Part shown: positions 1 to 9,588 of the stretch, in pieces
Layout: each line of letters opens with the position of its first letter
Numbering within the stretch: position 1 is the stretch's first letter
Origin: Enterobacter hormaechei subsp. xiangfangensis
GTDB lineage: Bacteria > Pseudomonadota > Gammaproteobacteria > Enterobacterales > Enterobacteriaceae
NCBI RefSeq assembly: GCF_001729785.1
Contig: NZ_CP017183.1
Coordinates: forward strand, 3,472,001 to 3,536,000
Direction of reading: 5' to 3'
Length of the DNA: 64,000 nt
Program-made: the position numbers and the translations under genes
Notes under the pieces: generated by a model
Told to the model about the DNA's origin: nothing
Databases searched by the model: none
What the model saw: only the letters and a program-made list of their open reading frames with translations

Positions 1-638
1 TGCATGACGTTCGCACCAACCGCAACTTTTCTCGCCGGGTAACGGAAGGCCGCATTGAAGAGTTCCACCAGTTTGGAGAAGACTTCAACAGCCTGCTGGA
101 TGAAATGGAAGAGTGGCAGCTCAAACTACAGGCGAAAAACGCTCAACTGTTGCGTACCGCCATGCACGATCCGCTCACGGGGCTTGCAAACCGCGCCGCG
201 TTTCGCAACAACATTGCAGCATTAATGAATGACGCTTCGGCAAAAACCAATTCCGCCCTGCTATTTCTGGACGGTGATAACTTCAAGTTTATCAATGACA
301 CCTGGGGTCATGCCGCGGGTGACTGCGTTCTGATCGAAGCCGCAAAAAGGATGGTCGAATTTGGCGAAAAACGTCATCAGTCTTACCGTCTTGGCGGCGA
401 CGAATTTGCCATGATCCTTTACGGCGTCCACACCGCGCGTGAGGTCGAATATATTTGCGCTGCGCTGTCGCAGCAATTTATCCGTCCGTTTGATCTGCAT
501 AACGGGCACACAGCATCAATGTCACTCAGCATTGGCTTTGCTCTGGCATGGGAAAATGCCTCCGTTGAGGCCTTACTGGAGCAAGCCGATCGCAATATGT
601 ATCTGGTCAAAAACCAGCGTTCGAAAACAATATCCTGA
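1..638 (+). CDS. dgcN: Diguanylate cyclase DgcN (YfiN), 3' part
   Basis: The reading frame is open from the left edge, so the gene is cut at its 5' end. The first ~35 visible codons look like a HAMP linker (FHQFGEDFNSLLDEMEEW). They are followed by a GGDEF domain that begins at DPLTGLANR, contains LFLDGDNFKFINDTWGHAAGD and carries an intact GGDEF active-site motif in YRLGGDEFAMIL. DgcN is an inner-membrane enzyme that makes cyclic di-GMP from two GTP. In E. coli and Pseudomonas it is held inactive by periplasmic YfiR and released through the lipoprotein YfiB. YfiB is the next gene here, 12 bp downstream, so this is the distal end of the yfiR-dgcN-yfiB operon. The N-terminal membrane and periplasmic part lies outside the window. 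Confidence 0.93.
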   Translation, partial: HDVRTNRNFSRRVTEGRIEEFHQFGEDFNSLLDEMEEWQLKLQAKNAQLLRTAMHDPLTGLANRAAFRNNIAALMNDASAKTNSALLFLDGDNFKFINDTWGHAAGDCVLIEAAKRMVEFGEKRHQSYRLGGDEFAMILYGVHTAREVEYICAALSQQFIRPFDLHNGHTASMSLSIGFALAWENASVEALLEQADRNMYLVKNQRSKTIS

Positions 639-650
639 AAGGAAGACGAT

Positions 651-1136
651 ATGTTAAAGCGATATTTTGCGCCGTTGTTACTGGCATCACTGGCAATGTC
701 CGGATGCCAGTCATCCCCTGAAGGGAAATTCACGCCAGAGCAAATCGCGGCCATGAAATCCTATGGCTTTAACGAACTGAATGGCGACTGGTCTCTGGGC
801 CTGTCAGATAAGATCCTGTTTGATAAAAATGACGCCAGGCTGCGCCCGGAAAGTGAAACGCAGATCCAGACTATGGCCTCACGCCTGGCGGCAACCGGCC
901 TGAACCACGCCCGGATGGATGGCCATACGGATAACTATGGCGAAGAGAGCTACAACGAAGCGCTTTCGTTAAAACGTGCCAATGTTGTGGCGGATGCCTG
1001 GGCGAAGGGCGCGAACATCCCGCGCAGCAACCTCACCACGCGGGGCTTAGGCAAAAAATACCCTGTCAGCAGCAACCGCACTGCACAGGGGCGCGCTGAA
1101 AACCGCCGGGTTGCGGTAGTCATCAGCACGCCTTAA
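651..1136 (+). CDS. yfiB: OmpA-like lipoprotein YfiB
   Basis: This 161-residue protein starts with a short lipoprotein signal ending in a MSGC lipobox. The C-terminal half is an OmpA-like peptidoglycan-binding domain, with ILFDKNDARLRPESE, the MDGHTDNYG loop and the closing GRAENRRV. In the YfiBNR system the outer-membrane lipoprotein YfiB sequesters YfiR and so switches on the cyclase DgcN. The gene follows dgcN at 12 bp with a GGAAG ribosome-binding site, which agrees with one transcript. Confidence 0.93.
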   Translation: MLKRYFAPLLLASLAMSGCQSSPEGKFTPEQIAAMKSYGFNELNGDWSLGLSDKILFDKNDARLRPESETQIQTMASRLAATGLNHARMDGHTDNYGEESYNEALSLKRANVVADAWAKGANIPRSNLTTRGLGKKYPVSSNRTAQGRAENRRVAVVISTP

Positions 1137-1138
1137 GG

Positions 1139-2509
1139 CTATTTAACGGATGTTCCGGCGAGCGACACGCCTGAAACCGCTCGCCAGCGCAGCCAGTCAA
1201 TCACAATAAAGACCACCAGACTGACGCCCATTACTGGCAACGCCAGCCCCAGCAGGAGGCTTATCAGGAACGTCACTCCCCTTCCCCACAGCGGCAATGC
1301 CAGCCAGCTTTGACAGAGCGTCTGTACCGGGTTCGCGGCTGACGTTGCAGGGCGACGCATCCACCACATCCGGTATCCCCAGATAATCAACACGCACAGC
1401 GCAACGCCAAACGCGATGAGCAGCAGCTGATTTGCCAGACCAAACAGGATCCCCATATGGAAATCCACGCCCCAGCGGGTGAGTTTAGCCATCAGCGGGA
1501 AATCCCCGAAGCGAGTGCTGTCCAGCACCTTCAGTGAGTGGGGATCCACGGCAACGGCATCAACCTGCGTCGGCCAGCGGCGATCGATTTCCGTCACCGT
1601 CCAGGCCTGGTCGTCCCTGCTTGCCGGGCGGATCTCAACCTTTTTCGCATCAATTCCTGACTGGCGGGCGGCCTGCAATACGCTGTCAAAAAGCGACAGT
1701 TCAACAGGCATTTCAGGCATCGTCATTCCCCCGTGATGACCACGATGTTCGGCGTGTTCATCCCTCATTTCCGGCGCACCGGAAAGGGTGGTATTTACCT
1801 GCGGCGTCAGCCAGTTCATCTCTGCACGCAGCTTATCGACGTTGCCACCGGCCCATTGTGACCAGGTTAACCCGGTGACTGAGAACAGCAGCATTCCCGT
1901 CAGTAACGTCCAGCCTAAGATCACATGCAGGCGACGACGATTCTGGAAACGATTGTTAATACGGCGCTTCGGTCGGGTGTAGAACCACAGCGCGATCCCG
2001 CCCAGGGCAGCAACCCACATCCACGAGGCGGCTAACTCGCTATAGAGGCGCCCGATGTTGCCCAGCATCAGCGAGGTATGCAGATAATCGATAGTCTGAC
2101 GCAGCGGTAAAATCCCGCTGGTGCCGTACACAGTCATATCCCCTCGAACCTCAAGGCTGGCGGGATCAATAAAAATAGCCCGATGCTCGGAGGGACCCAG
2201 CGCCGGGTCGGCAAACATCACGCGGGTCGTTTCACCCTCTTCCAGCCCCGGACGAACAGCGTGTAAACGCAGCGCTGAACCCACGGCCTTTTCTGCCACG
2301 GCAATTTGTTTAGCAAGAGGCTGCGCCTCACCAACGGCATCCGTGTGGAGTGCATAATGGTACAGCGCATTTTCAAGCTGCGGCGTGGCGACATACAGCG
2401 TACCGGTCAGCGCTGCGAAGAAGATAAACGGACCGACAAACAGCCCGATATAGAAATGGAGGCGACGCAGCAGGTTTCCCCATGCCGCGCGCGGAGTGCA
2501 GGTAGTCAT
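1139..2509 (-). CDS. PepSY-associated transmembrane protein
   Basis: This 456-residue inner-membrane protein has the PepSY_TM architecture: a TM helix after RRLHFYIGLFVGP, a long periplasmic PepSY-like region, then TM helices near WMWVAALGGIALW, LHVILGWTLLTGML, LLLIAFGVALCVLI and a C-terminal pair. Conserved histidines lie at helix edges (RRLHFYIGL, RRLHVILG, VDFHMGILFG). The family is often linked to iron or copper uptake and is thought to act as a membrane reductase, but that role is inference here. The ATG at 2509 was chosen because AAGGAAAAG lies just upstream and the family begins at this point. A longer open frame upstream overlaps the DUF2946 gene and is not needed. The protein contains a His/Met-rich stretch (HAEHRGHHGGMTMPEMP), suggesting metal binding. 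Confidence 0.85.
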   Translation of the reverse strand: MTTCTPRAAWGNLLRRLHFYIGLFVGPFIFFAALTGTLYVATPQLENALYHYALHTDAVGEAQPLAKQIAVAEKAVGSALRLHAVRPGLEEGETTRVMFADPALGPSEHRAIFIDPASLEVRGDMTVYGTSGILPLRQTIDYLHTSLMLGNIGRLYSELAASWMWVAALGGIALWFYTRPKRRINNRFQNRRRLHVILGWTLLTGMLLFSVTGLTWSQWAGGNVDKLRAEMNWLTPQVNTTLSGAPEMRDEHAEHRGHHGGMTMPEMPVELSLFDSVLQAARQSGIDAKKVEIRPASRDDQAWTVTEIDRRWPTQVDAVAVDPHSLKVLDSTRFGDFPLMAKLTRWGVDFHMGILFGLANQLLLIAFGVALCVLIIWGYRMWWMRRPATSAANPVQTLCQSWLALPLWGRGVTFLISLLLGLALPVMGVSLVVFIVIDWLRWRAVSGVSLAGTSVK

Positions 2510-2547
2510 ACTTTTCCTTTTTAAGGCAAAAAGTGAGTGATTTTGTT

Positions 2548-2952
2548 TTAAAGGGAGAAAGCAGACCGACGCGGCGGCGCGCGGGTATCGGGGTAAAGCC
2601 AGGGGAAAAAGTGCCAGTGGCTGACCGCCTGACGAGGCGGCTTCACGCGCAGCCGCTGCAACACCACGCTGAGCAGAACGATAAGCGCCAGCATCACGCC
2701 CGGTACATGCGCTAACAGCACGCAGTAGCCGCATGCTTCAGCATGGTCAACTGGCATAGAATGCGGCATATCACCATGATGCTCGTCCACCGACATCATG
2801 CTCATGTCGTGGTGCATGCCCGGCATGGCGCTCATGGGATCTTTTTGCAGCGAGACGGAGATCAGCGGCGCCACGACGATCAGCAGGATCGCAAACAGCG
2901 CGGTCAATGCCGCTGTGCGTTTCCAGCTATGCTGATGCAGTACGTTATCCAC
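2548..2952 (-). CDS. DUF2946 family membrane protein
   Basis: This small 134-residue protein has an N-terminal TM segment (ALTALFAILLIVVAPLISV), a His/Met-rich loop and the AEACGYCVLLAHVPG signature of DUF2946, followed by a second TM segment. It lies 38 bp upstream of the PepSY gene on the same strand, so the two are likely co-transcribed. Members of this family are commonly found beside copper or TonB-linked transport genes. The His/Met-rich loop (MPGMHHDMSMM) suggests copper or other metal binding, but the biochemical role is not established. Confidence 0.8.
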   Translation of the reverse strand: MDNVLHQHSWKRTAALTALFAILLIVVAPLISVSLQKDPMSAMPGMHHDMSMMSVDEHHGDMPHSMPVDHAEACGYCVLLAHVPGVMLALIVLLSVVLQRLRVKPPRQAVSHWHFFPWLYPDTRAPPRRSAFSL

Positions 2953-3026
2953 TTACCCTCCACCCAAGAGGCGAACATTGTAAATGATTTATGACGGAAG
3001 GGTTAACGCGAGAGGTGCGATGAGAT

Positions 3027-3059
3027 AAAAAAAGGGCCAGCCTTTCGGCCAGCCCTTTC
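3027..3059 (-). terminator. Rho-independent terminator of the rplS operon
   Basis: Read on the minus strand, a GC-rich stem (AAGGGCTGGCC, GAAA loop, GGCTGGCCCTT, with two G-U wobble pairs) is followed by a run of seven T. It lies just downstream of the rplS stop codon. Confidence 0.9.
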
Positions 3060-3084
3060 TAACAGGATGTCGCTTAAGCGAATC

Positions 3085-3435
<351 letters not shown>

Positions 3436-3475
3436 TTAATCTCTTATCCTGGGTAAACTGATATTCGGGAGCGTA

Positions 3476-4243
3476 TTACGCTTTCCCATCATGTTCATGC
3501 TGCTGGTGCGCGTGTTCAGTTTTGAACTCGGCCAGCAACTTTGCTTGCTCTTCAGTCAGAGCCAGGTTTTCCAGAAGTTCAGGTCTTCTAAGCCAGGTTC
3601 GGCCCAGCGACTGCTTCAAACGCCAGCGACGTATCTCGGCATGGTTTCCAGACAGTAACACTGCCGGGACTTCCATCCCTTCTAACACTTCAGGACGAGT
3701 ATAGTGTGGACAGTCCAGCAACCCATCGGCAAAGGAATCTTCCGTTGCCGAAGCTTCATGGCCCAGAACCCCCGGAATAAACCGGGCGACGGAGTCAATC
3801 AGCGTCATTGCCGGTAACTCACCACCGCTGAGAACGTAATCGCCGATAGACCATTCTTCGTCAATCTCGGTTTGAATTACGCGCTCATCTATTCCTTCGT
3901 AGCGACCACAGACCAGAATCAGTTTTTGATTCGTCGCCAGTTCGCTCACGCCCGCTTGATCAAGCTTGCGTCCCTGAGGTGACAGATAAATCACCTTCGC
4001 GCCTTCACCTGCCGCGGCTTTTGCTGTGTGAATGGCGTCCCGTAAGGGTTGCACCATCATCAACATCCCCGGTCCGCCGCCGTAAGGACGATCGTCCACG
4101 GTACGGTGCCGGTCGTGCGTGAAGTCACGAGGACTCCAGCTCTGGATGCTCAGCAGGCCATTCTTTACTGCCCGGCCAGTTACCCCGTAATCGGTAATCG
4201 CGCGGAACATTTCAGGAAACAGGCTAATTATGCCAATCCACAT
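3476..4243 (-). CDS. trmD: tRNA (guanine-N1-)-methyltransferase TrmD
   Basis: This 255-residue enzyme makes m1G37 in tRNAs reading CCN, CUN and CGG codons, which prevents frameshifting. SPOUT-fold knot motifs are visible: [43 protein letters not shown] and the [17 protein letters not shown] segment. Length and start ([13 protein letters not shown]) match E. coli TrmD. It lies 31 bp after rimM in the ribosomal-protein operon. Confidence 0.98.
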   Translation of the reverse strand: MWIGIISLFPEMFRAITDYGVTGRAVKNGLLSIQSWSPRDFTHDRHRTVDDRPYGGGPGMLMMVQPLRDAIHTAKAAAGEGAKVIYLSPQGRKLDQAGVSELATNQKLILVCGRYEGIDERVIQTEIDEEWSIGDYVLSGGELPAMTLIDSVARFIPGVLGHEASATEDSFADGLLDCPHYTRPEVLEGMEVPAVLLSGNHAEIRRWRLKQSLGRTWLRRPELLENLALTEEQAKLLAEFKTEHAHQQHEHDGKA

Positions 4244-4274
4244 AGCGCCGTCTTTTACCGTTTATCCGGAGAAT

Positions 4275-4811
4275 TTAAAAACCAGGATCCCAATCTACTT
4301 CAATGGTTTGAGTAGTGAGATCGACTTTCTTGATAACCTGTCCATCGAGGAACGGAACCAACCGCTCCTTGATGCCAAATGCATCTTTCAGGTTTGCCTT
4401 AATGACGAGAACGTCATTTGACCCGGTTTCCATCATGTCGATGACTTTCCCCAGGCTGTAGCCTTCAGTGGTCACTACCTGGCAACCCATAAGGTCTTTC
4501 CAGTAGTAGTCACCCTCTTCCAGCTGCGGCAACTGCGACGAATCCACGACAATCTCACAATTAGTCAGCGCATTCGCGGCATCACGATCGTCAATGCCTT
4601 TCAGCTTGATGATGATGTCCTGATTGTGGTGACGCCAGCTTTCCAGCTCGACCTCTTCCCACTTACCGGCTTTCTGGATAAACCAGGGCTGGTAATCAAA
4701 AATGCTATCAGCGTCTTCAGTGGAGGAAAACACTCTGAGCCAACCACGGATACCGTAGCAAGAACCCATTTTTCCCAATACGATCGGTTCAACAGGTGCT
4801 TTATTGCTCAT
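4275..4811 (-). CDS. rimM: Ribosome maturation factor RimM
   Basis: RimM helps mature the 30S head and binds S19. The sequence has the RimM N-domain ([18 protein letters not shown]) and the PRC-barrel C-domain ([20 protein letters not shown] to IEVDWDPGF). The start is uncertain between two adjacent in-frame ATGs at 4814 and 4811. The upstream GGTGGT fits either, and the protein is about 178 residues, slightly shorter than the 182 of E. coli because of a shorter N-terminal tail. Confidence 0.96.
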   Translation of the reverse strand: MSNKAPVEPIVLGKMGSCYGIRGWLRVFSSTEDADSIFDYQPWFIQKAGKWEEVELESWRHHNQDIIIKLKGIDDRDAANALTNCEIVVDSSQLPQLEEGDYYWKDLMGCQVVTTEGYSLGKVIDMMETGSNDVLVIKANLKDAFGIKERLVPFLDGQVIKKVDLTTQTIEVDWDPGF

Positions 4812-4829
4812 CATGACCACCGTGACAGA

Positions 4830-5078
4830 TTAAGCTGCTTTGTTTGCTGCTTTGATCAGCGTAGCAACGCGATCGGAAACAGTAGCGCCCTGGCCAACCC
4901 AGTGAGCGATACGATCCAGATCCAGACGGGTTTCTTCTTCTGCGCCAGCGGCCAGTGGGTTGAAGAAACCAACGCGCTCGATGAAGCGACCGTTGCGTGC
5001 ATTACGGCTGTCAGTCACAACAACCTGGTAGAACGGACGCTTTTTAGCGCCGTGACGTGCTAAACGAATAGTTACCAT
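4830..5078 (-). CDS. rpsP: 30S ribosomal protein S16
   Basis: This 82-residue protein starts [20 protein letters not shown] and has the full S16 fold sequence, the same length as in E. coli. It is the first gene of the rpsP-rimM-trmD-rplS operon, with CAAGAGGAT as ribosome-binding region just before the ATG. Confidence 0.98.
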   Translation of the reverse strand: MVTIRLARHGAKKRPFYQVVVTDSRNARNGRFIERVGFFNPLAAGAEEETRLDLDRIAHWVGQGATVSDRVATLIKAANKAA

Positions 5079-5104
5079 AACATCCTCTTGTGTGAATAAA
5101 ACAA

Positions 5105-5132
5105 CCGGGCCCCATCGAGGAACGGAGCCCGG
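5105..5132 (-). promoter_or_regulatory. GC-rich hairpin in the rpsP leader
   Basis: An inverted repeat CCGGGC/GCCCGG lies between the ffh terminator and rpsP, about 30-55 bp upstream of the rpsP start. There is no T-run directly after it. It is probably a leader or attenuator-like structure of the rpsP operon; this role is inferred from position. Confidence 0.4.
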
Positions 5133-5142
5133 GTGTCATATT

Positions 5143-5173
5143 AAAAGCCCGAAAATTTTACTCATTTTCGGGC
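5143..5173 (-). terminator. Rho-independent terminator of ffh
   Basis: A perfect 10-bp stem (GCCCGAAAAT/ATTTTCGGGC) with a 7-nt loop is followed by TTTT on the minus strand, 22 bp downstream of the ffh stop codon. Confidence 0.85.
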
Positions 5174-5194
5174 AAAAAGCAATCTCAAAAGCGA

Positions 5195-6556
5195 TTATCG
5201 CCCAGGAAAACCGGGCGGCATCATGCCTTTCATGCCGCGCATCATCTTCGCCATGCCGCCTTTCTTCATTTTCTTCATCATGCGCTGCATGTCGTCGAAC
5301 TGTTTCAGAAGGCGGTTTACGTCCTGCACCTGCATGCCGCAACCGGCAGCGATACGGCGTTTACGGGAACCTTTGATGATTTCTGGCTTCGCGCGCTCTT
5401 TCAGCGTCATCGAGTTGATGATGGCCTCCATACGCACCAGCACTTTGTCATCCATCTGGGATTTGACGTTGTCCGGGATCTGGCCCATGCCTGGCAGTTT
5501 GCCCATCAGGCTTGCCATGCCGCCCATGTTTTTCATCTGACGCAGCTGCTCAAGGAAGTCGGTCAGATCGAAACCGTCACCTTTTTTCAGCTTGCTGGCG
5601 AGTTTTTCCGCCTGGGCGCGGTCAACCTTGCTTTCAATATCTTCGATCAGCGACAGCACGTCGCCCATGCCGAGGATACGGGAGGCAATACGATCCGGAT
5701 GGAACGGCTCCAGCGCTTCGGTTTTCTCGCCCACGCCGAGGAACTTAATTGGCTTACCGGTAATATGACGAATAGACAGCGCCGCACCGCCGCGGGCATC
5801 GCCGTCGACTTTGGTCAGCACCACGCCGGTTAACGGCAGGGCTTCGTTAAACGCTTTTGCGGTGTTTGCCGCATCCTGACCGGTCATGGCGTCAACAACA
5901 AACAGGGTCTCTACTGGATTGATAGAGGCATGAACCTGCTTGATTTCGTCCATCATCGCTTCGTCAACGTGCAGTCGACCGGCGGTATCCACCAGCAGCA
6001 CGTCGTAGAATTTCAGCTTCGCCTCTTTCAGCGCCGCGTTAACGATGTCGACAGGCTTCTGGGCCACGTCGGACGGGAAGAAGTCCACGCCAACCTGCTC
6101 GGCCAGCGTTTCCAGCTGTTTGATCGCCGCCGGGCGATACACGTCCGCCGACACCACCAGCACCTTTTTCTTGTGCTTTTCGCGCAGGAATTTCCCCAGC
6201 TTACCGACGCTGGTGGTTTTACCCGCACCTTGCAGACCCGCCATCAGCACGACGGCCGGCGGCTGAGCCGCCAGGTTAAGCACCTGGTTCTCTTCGCCCA
6301 TCGCCGAAACCAGCTCGTTACGGACGATTTTGACGAACTCCTGACCCGGAGTCAGGCTCTTGTTCACTTCATGGCCAACCGCTTTCTCTTTCACGCGGTT
6401 GATAAAGTCACGCACGACCGGCAACGCGACGTCTGCTTCCAGCAGCGCCATGCGCACTTCGCGCAGCGTTTCCTTGATGTTCTCTTCGGTGAGGCGTCCA
6501 CGGCCGCTGATGTTGCGCAGCGTGCGCGACAAACGATCGGTTAAATTATCAAACAT
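5195..6556 (-). CDS. ffh: Signal recognition particle protein Ffh
   Basis: This 453-residue GTPase binds 4.5S RNA and signal sequences and delivers nascent inner-membrane proteins to FtsY. The N domain (FDNLTDRLSRTLRNISGRGRL) is followed by the G domain with GLQGAGKTTSVGKLG (P-loop), DVYRPAAIKQL, VDTAGRLHVDEAMM and TKVDGDARGGAALS. A Met-rich M domain with GSRKRRIAAGCGMQVQDVNR and the tail MKGMMPPGFPGR completes it. Length equals E. coli Ffh. It is transcribed alone, with its own terminator. Confidence 0.98.
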   Translation of the reverse strand: MFDNLTDRLSRTLRNISGRGRLTEENIKETLREVRMALLEADVALPVVRDFINRVKEKAVGHEVNKSLTPGQEFVKIVRNELVSAMGEENQVLNLAAQPPAVVLMAGLQGAGKTTSVGKLGKFLREKHKKKVLVVSADVYRPAAIKQLETLAEQVGVDFFPSDVAQKPVDIVNAALKEAKLKFYDVLLVDTAGRLHVDEAMMDEIKQVHASINPVETLFVVDAMTGQDAANTAKAFNEALPLTGVVLTKVDGDARGGAALSIRHITGKPIKFLGVGEKTEALEPFHPDRIASRILGMGDVLSLIEDIESKVDRAQAEKLASKLKKGDGFDLTDFLEQLRQMKNMGGMASLMGKLPGMGQIPDNVKSQMDDKVLVRMEAIINSMTLKERAKPEIIKGSRKRRIAAGCGMQVQDVNRLLKQFDDMQRMMKKMKKGGMAKMMRGMKGMMPPGFPGR

Positions 6557-6722
6557 TGTCTCTCGCCTGGGGTAGAAACGTTAGGTCGCCTGGGCGACAC
6601 ATACACAGAATTTTGCCGGAGTATAACATGAAGGCGCCTTTGTTGTTATGCAACGGTTGGAGCAGGCGTCACGTAACGTTATACTGCTTCTCTTTCTTAT
6701 TAAGACAACTGTCGACGCCTAT

Positions 6723-7514
6723 ATGCCTGTTTTCGCACTGATCGCCCTTGTTGCCTACTCTGTCAGCCTCGCGCTGATCATTCCTGGCCTGCTGCAAAAA
6801 AACAGCGGCTGGCGGCGCATGGCTATTCTTTCGGCAGTGATCGCACTGATTAGCCACGCCTTTGCGCTGGAATCACGCATTATCCCCGGCGACGGCAGCG
6901 TGCAAAATCTGAGCGTACTGAACGTCGGCTCGCTGGTCAGCCTGATGATCTGTACGGTCATGACCATTGTCGCGTCTAAAAACCGTGGCTGGCTGCTGCT
7001 GCCGATAGTCTACGCCTTTGCGCTGATCAATCTGGCGTTAGCCACGTTCATGCCCAATGAGTTTATTACTCACCTGGAAGCCACGCCGGGGATGCTGGTG
7101 CATATCGGCCTGTCGCTCTTTGCCTACGCGACGCTGATCATCGCCGCCCTTTACGCCATGCAGCTCGCCTGGATTGACTACCAGCTGAAAAATAAAAAGC
7201 TGGCGTTTAACCACGAAATGCCGCCGCTGATGGTGATTGAGCGTAAGATGTTCCACATCACCCAGGTCGGAGTGGTGCTGCTGACGCTCACGCTGTGCAC
7301 AGGCTTGTTTTATATGAAGAACCTGTTCAGCGTGGAGAATATCGATAAAGCGGTGCTCTCCATCATCGCGTGGTTTGTCTATATTGTCCTGTTATGGGGC
7401 CATTATCATGAAGGCTGGCGCGGTCGCCGCGTGGTCTGGTTCAACGTCGCGGGTGCGGGCATTCTCACCCTTGCCTATTTTGGTAGCCGCTTCATACAGC
7501 AATTTGCTGGCTAA
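6723..7514 (+). CDS. ypjD: Inner-membrane protein YpjD (HemX/CcsA-like)
   Basis: This 263-residue protein has about eight TM helices and belongs to the cytochrome c assembly (CcsA/HemX) family. It starts at MPVFALIALVAYSVSLAL, which matches E. coli YpjD. An upstream in-frame ATG at 6648 would add a tail with no family support. The conserved GHYHEGWRGRRVVWFN near the C-terminus and MLVHIGLSLFAYATL are visible. It runs divergently from ffh and just ahead of corB. In E. coli the neighbouring genes are implicated in magnesium and cobalt efflux; the function of YpjD itself is unsettled. Confidence 0.93.
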   Translation: MPVFALIALVAYSVSLALIIPGLLQKNSGWRRMAILSAVIALISHAFALESRIIPGDGSVQNLSVLNVGSLVSLMICTVMTIVASKNRGWLLLPIVYAFALINLALATFMPNEFITHLEATPGMLVHIGLSLFAYATLIIAALYAMQLAWIDYQLKNKKLAFNHEMPPLMVIERKMFHITQVGVVLLTLTLCTGLFYMKNLFSVENIDKAVLSIIAWFVYIVLLWGHYHEGWRGRRVVWFNVAGAGILTLAYFGSRFIQQFAG

Positions 7515-7533
7515 GTAACAAAAGGAGTTCCCC

Positions 7534-8820
7534 CTGGAACACATCTCTACCACCACGCTGATCGTCATTCTGGTCATCATGGTGGTCATCTCCGCTTATT
7601 TCTCTGGCTCTGAAACCGGCATGATGACGCTGAACCGCTACCGGTTACGTCATCGCGCCAAGCAGGGTAACCGTGCCGCGCGTCGTGTCGAAAAGCTTCT
7701 GCGTAAGCCGGACCGTCTGATTAGCCTGGTGCTTATCGGTAACAACCTGGTCAATATTCTCGCCTCTGCACTGGGCACCATCGTCGGGATGCGTCTGTAC
7801 GGCAACGCAGGCGTGGCGATTGCCACAGGTGTGCTCACGTTTGTGGTACTGGTGTTTGCGGAAGTGCTGCCCAAAACCATCGCGGCGCTTTACCCGGAAA
7901 AAGTCGCCTACCCGAGCAGCTTCCTGTTAGCACCGCTGCTTATTCTGATGATGCCGCTGGTCTGGCTGCTGAATATGGTGACACGGGTGCTGATGCGCAT
8001 GGTCGGTATAAAGGCAGACGTCACCATCAGTAGCGCGCTCAGCAAAGACGAACTGCGTACCATCGTGAACGAATCCCGCTCGCAGATCTCCCGCCGCAAT
8101 CAGGACATGCTCCTGTCGGTGCTGGATCTGGAAAAGGTCAGCGTTGACGACATCATGGTGCCGCGCAATGAAATCGTCGGGATTGATATCAACGACGACT
8201 GGAAGGCCATTGTCCGCCAGCTGACGCACTCCCCGCACGGGCGTATCGTCCTCTATCGCGATTCTCTCGACGATGCCATCAGCATGCTGCGCGTGCGCGA
8301 GGCCTATCGCCTGATGACTGAGAAAAACGAGTTCACCAAAGAGGTAATGCTGCGCGCCGCCGACGAAATTTACTACGTGCCGGAAGGCACCCCACTCAGC
8401 ACGCAGCTGGTGAAGTTCCAGCGCAACAAGAAGAAAGTCGGCCTGGTGGTGGATGAATACGGCGATATACAGGGGCTGGTGACGGTCGAAGATATTCTGG
8501 AAGAGATTGTCGGGGACTTTACCACCTCAATGTCGCCTTCCCTTGCGGAAGAAGTCACCCCGCAAAACGACGGGTCAGTGCTTATCGACGGCAGCGCCAA
8601 CATTCGTGAAATCAATAAAGCGTTCAACTGGCATTTGCCGGAAGACGAAGCGCGGACGATGAACGGAATGATCCTGGAAGCGCTGGAAGAGATCCCGGCG
8701 GCAGGCACGCGCGTGCGCATTGAACAGTATGATATTGATATTCTGGACGTTCAGGACAACATGATTAAGCAGGTGAAGGTCCTGCCCGTTAAACCTTTAC
8801 GCGAAAGTATCGCCGAGTAA
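7534..8820 (+). CDS. corB: CNNM/CorC-family transporter CorB (YfjD), CTG start
   Basis: This 428-residue protein has an N-terminal DUF21 (CNNM) membrane domain (LVLIGNNLVNILASALGTI, FAEVLPKTIAALYPEKVA), a CBS pair (DIMVPRNEIVGIDI, GDIQGLVTVEDILEEIVGDF) and a CorC-HlyC C-terminal domain (ILEALEEIPAAGTRVRI). It is implicated in magnesium or cobalt efflux. I place the start at CTG 7534, translated LEHISTTTLIVILVIMV, because AAAGGAG lies 7 bp upstream and this restores the full first helix and the 428-residue length of E. coli YfjD. The first ATG (7579) would cut into the first TM segment and lacks a ribosome-binding site. Confidence 0.92.
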   Translation: MEHISTTTLIVILVIMVVISAYFSGSETGMMTLNRYRLRHRAKQGNRAARRVEKLLRKPDRLISLVLIGNNLVNILASALGTIVGMRLYGNAGVAIATGVLTFVVLVFAEVLPKTIAALYPEKVAYPSSFLLAPLLILMMPLVWLLNMVTRVLMRMVGIKADVTISSALSKDELRTIVNESRSQISRRNQDMLLSVLDLEKVSVDDIMVPRNEIVGIDINDDWKAIVRQLTHSPHGRIVLYRDSLDDAISMLRVREAYRLMTEKNEFTKEVMLRAADEIYYVPEGTPLSTQLVKFQRNKKKVGLVVDEYGDIQGLVTVEDILEEIVGDFTTSMSPSLAEEVTPQNDGSVLIDGSANIREINKAFNWHLPEDEARTMNGMILEALEEIPAAGTRVRIEQYDIDILDVQDNMIKQVKVLPVKPLRESIAE

Positions 8821-8823
8821 TGT

Positions 8824-8861
8824 TGTAGGCCGGGTGAGGCGAAGCCGCCACCCGGCACTAC
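8824..8861. repeat. REP-type palindromic element
   Basis: The sequence GTAGGCCGGGTGAGGCGAAG followed by CCGCCACCCGGCACTA is a typical enterobacterial REP unit that forms an imperfect stem-loop. It lies between the converging corB and grpE genes, the usual location for REP elements. Confidence 0.85.
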
Positions 8862-8872
8862 GGGTCGGCAAA

Positions 8873-9466
8873 TTACGCTTTCGCTTTCGCCACGGTCACC
8901 ATCGCAGCGCGAATAGTACGACCGTTCAGGGTATACCCTTTCTGCATCACGCCCAGCACGTTACCCGCGGCAACGTCTTCGGATTCCACCATCGCAATGG
9001 CCTGGTGAACGTTTGGATCCAGCGGTACATCCGTATCGGCAATCACTTCAACACCGAACTTACGCACCACATCCAGCATGGATTTCAGCGTCAGCTCAAT
9101 GCCTTCAATCATCGCCGCGTTATCCGGGTTAGCTTTATCCGCCACTTCCAGCGCGCGATCCAGGCTGTCGATCACCGGAAGCAGTTCGTTGACGAATTTC
9201 TCCAGCGCAAATTTGTGCGCCTTTTCAACGTCCAGCTCGGTACGACGGCGCAGGTTTTCCATTTCCGCTTTGATACGCAGTACGCCATCGCGTTCGCGAT
9301 TCTGCGCTTCTACCAACTGAGCTTCCAGGTTGGCAATTTTTTCATCGCGCGGGTCCACCTGCTCAGCAGACGTGTCTGGCTCTACTGCCTCAACTTCATC
9401 GTGCTGTTCCGTGATAATTTCTTCAGGGGCTTGCCCCTCAGGCGTTTTCTGTTCTTTACTACTCAT
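8873..9466 (-). CDS. grpE: Nucleotide exchange factor GrpE
   Basis: This 197-residue co-chaperone releases ADP from DnaK. It starts [18 protein letters not shown], as in E. coli. A long coiled coil ([20 protein letters not shown] and onward) leads to the beta domain (VFG-type core [36 protein letters not shown]). An upstream in-frame ATG at 9490 is not used by the family. A sigma-32 promoter is visible upstream. Confidence 0.97.
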   Translation of the reverse strand: MSSKEQKTPEGQAPEEIITEQHDEVEAVEPDTSAEQVDPRDEKIANLEAQLVEAQNRERDGVLRIKAEMENLRRRTELDVEKAHKFALEKFVNELLPVIDSLDRALEVADKANPDNAAMIEGIELTLKSMLDVVRKFGVEVIADTDVPLDPNVHQAIAMVESEDVAAGNVLGVMQKGYTLNGRTIRAAMVTVAKAKA

Positions 9467-9510
9467 GAATTTCTCCGCGTTTTTCTGCATTCATCTCGCT
9501 AACTTCGCTT

Positions 9511-9541
9511 ATTATGGGGATCAGTTTCCTGGATTCAAGGG
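9511..9541 (-). promoter_or_regulatory. Sigma-32 heat-shock promoter of grpE
   Basis: On the minus strand CTTGAA and CCCCATAAT are separated by 14 bp, close to the sigma-32 consensus. It lies about 45-75 bp upstream of the grpE start and within the grpE-nadK divergent region. Confidence 0.85.
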
Positions 9542-9588
9542 AACAAGGCAGATTGTCATCATTCATCAGGCACAAGGACCTCCAGAAA

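Noticed and set aside
2510..2734. N-terminal extension of the PepSY protein
   Set aside because: It overlaps the DUF2946 gene in another frame, is Arg/Ala-rich shadow sequence, and the ATG at 2509 has a good ribosome-binding site.
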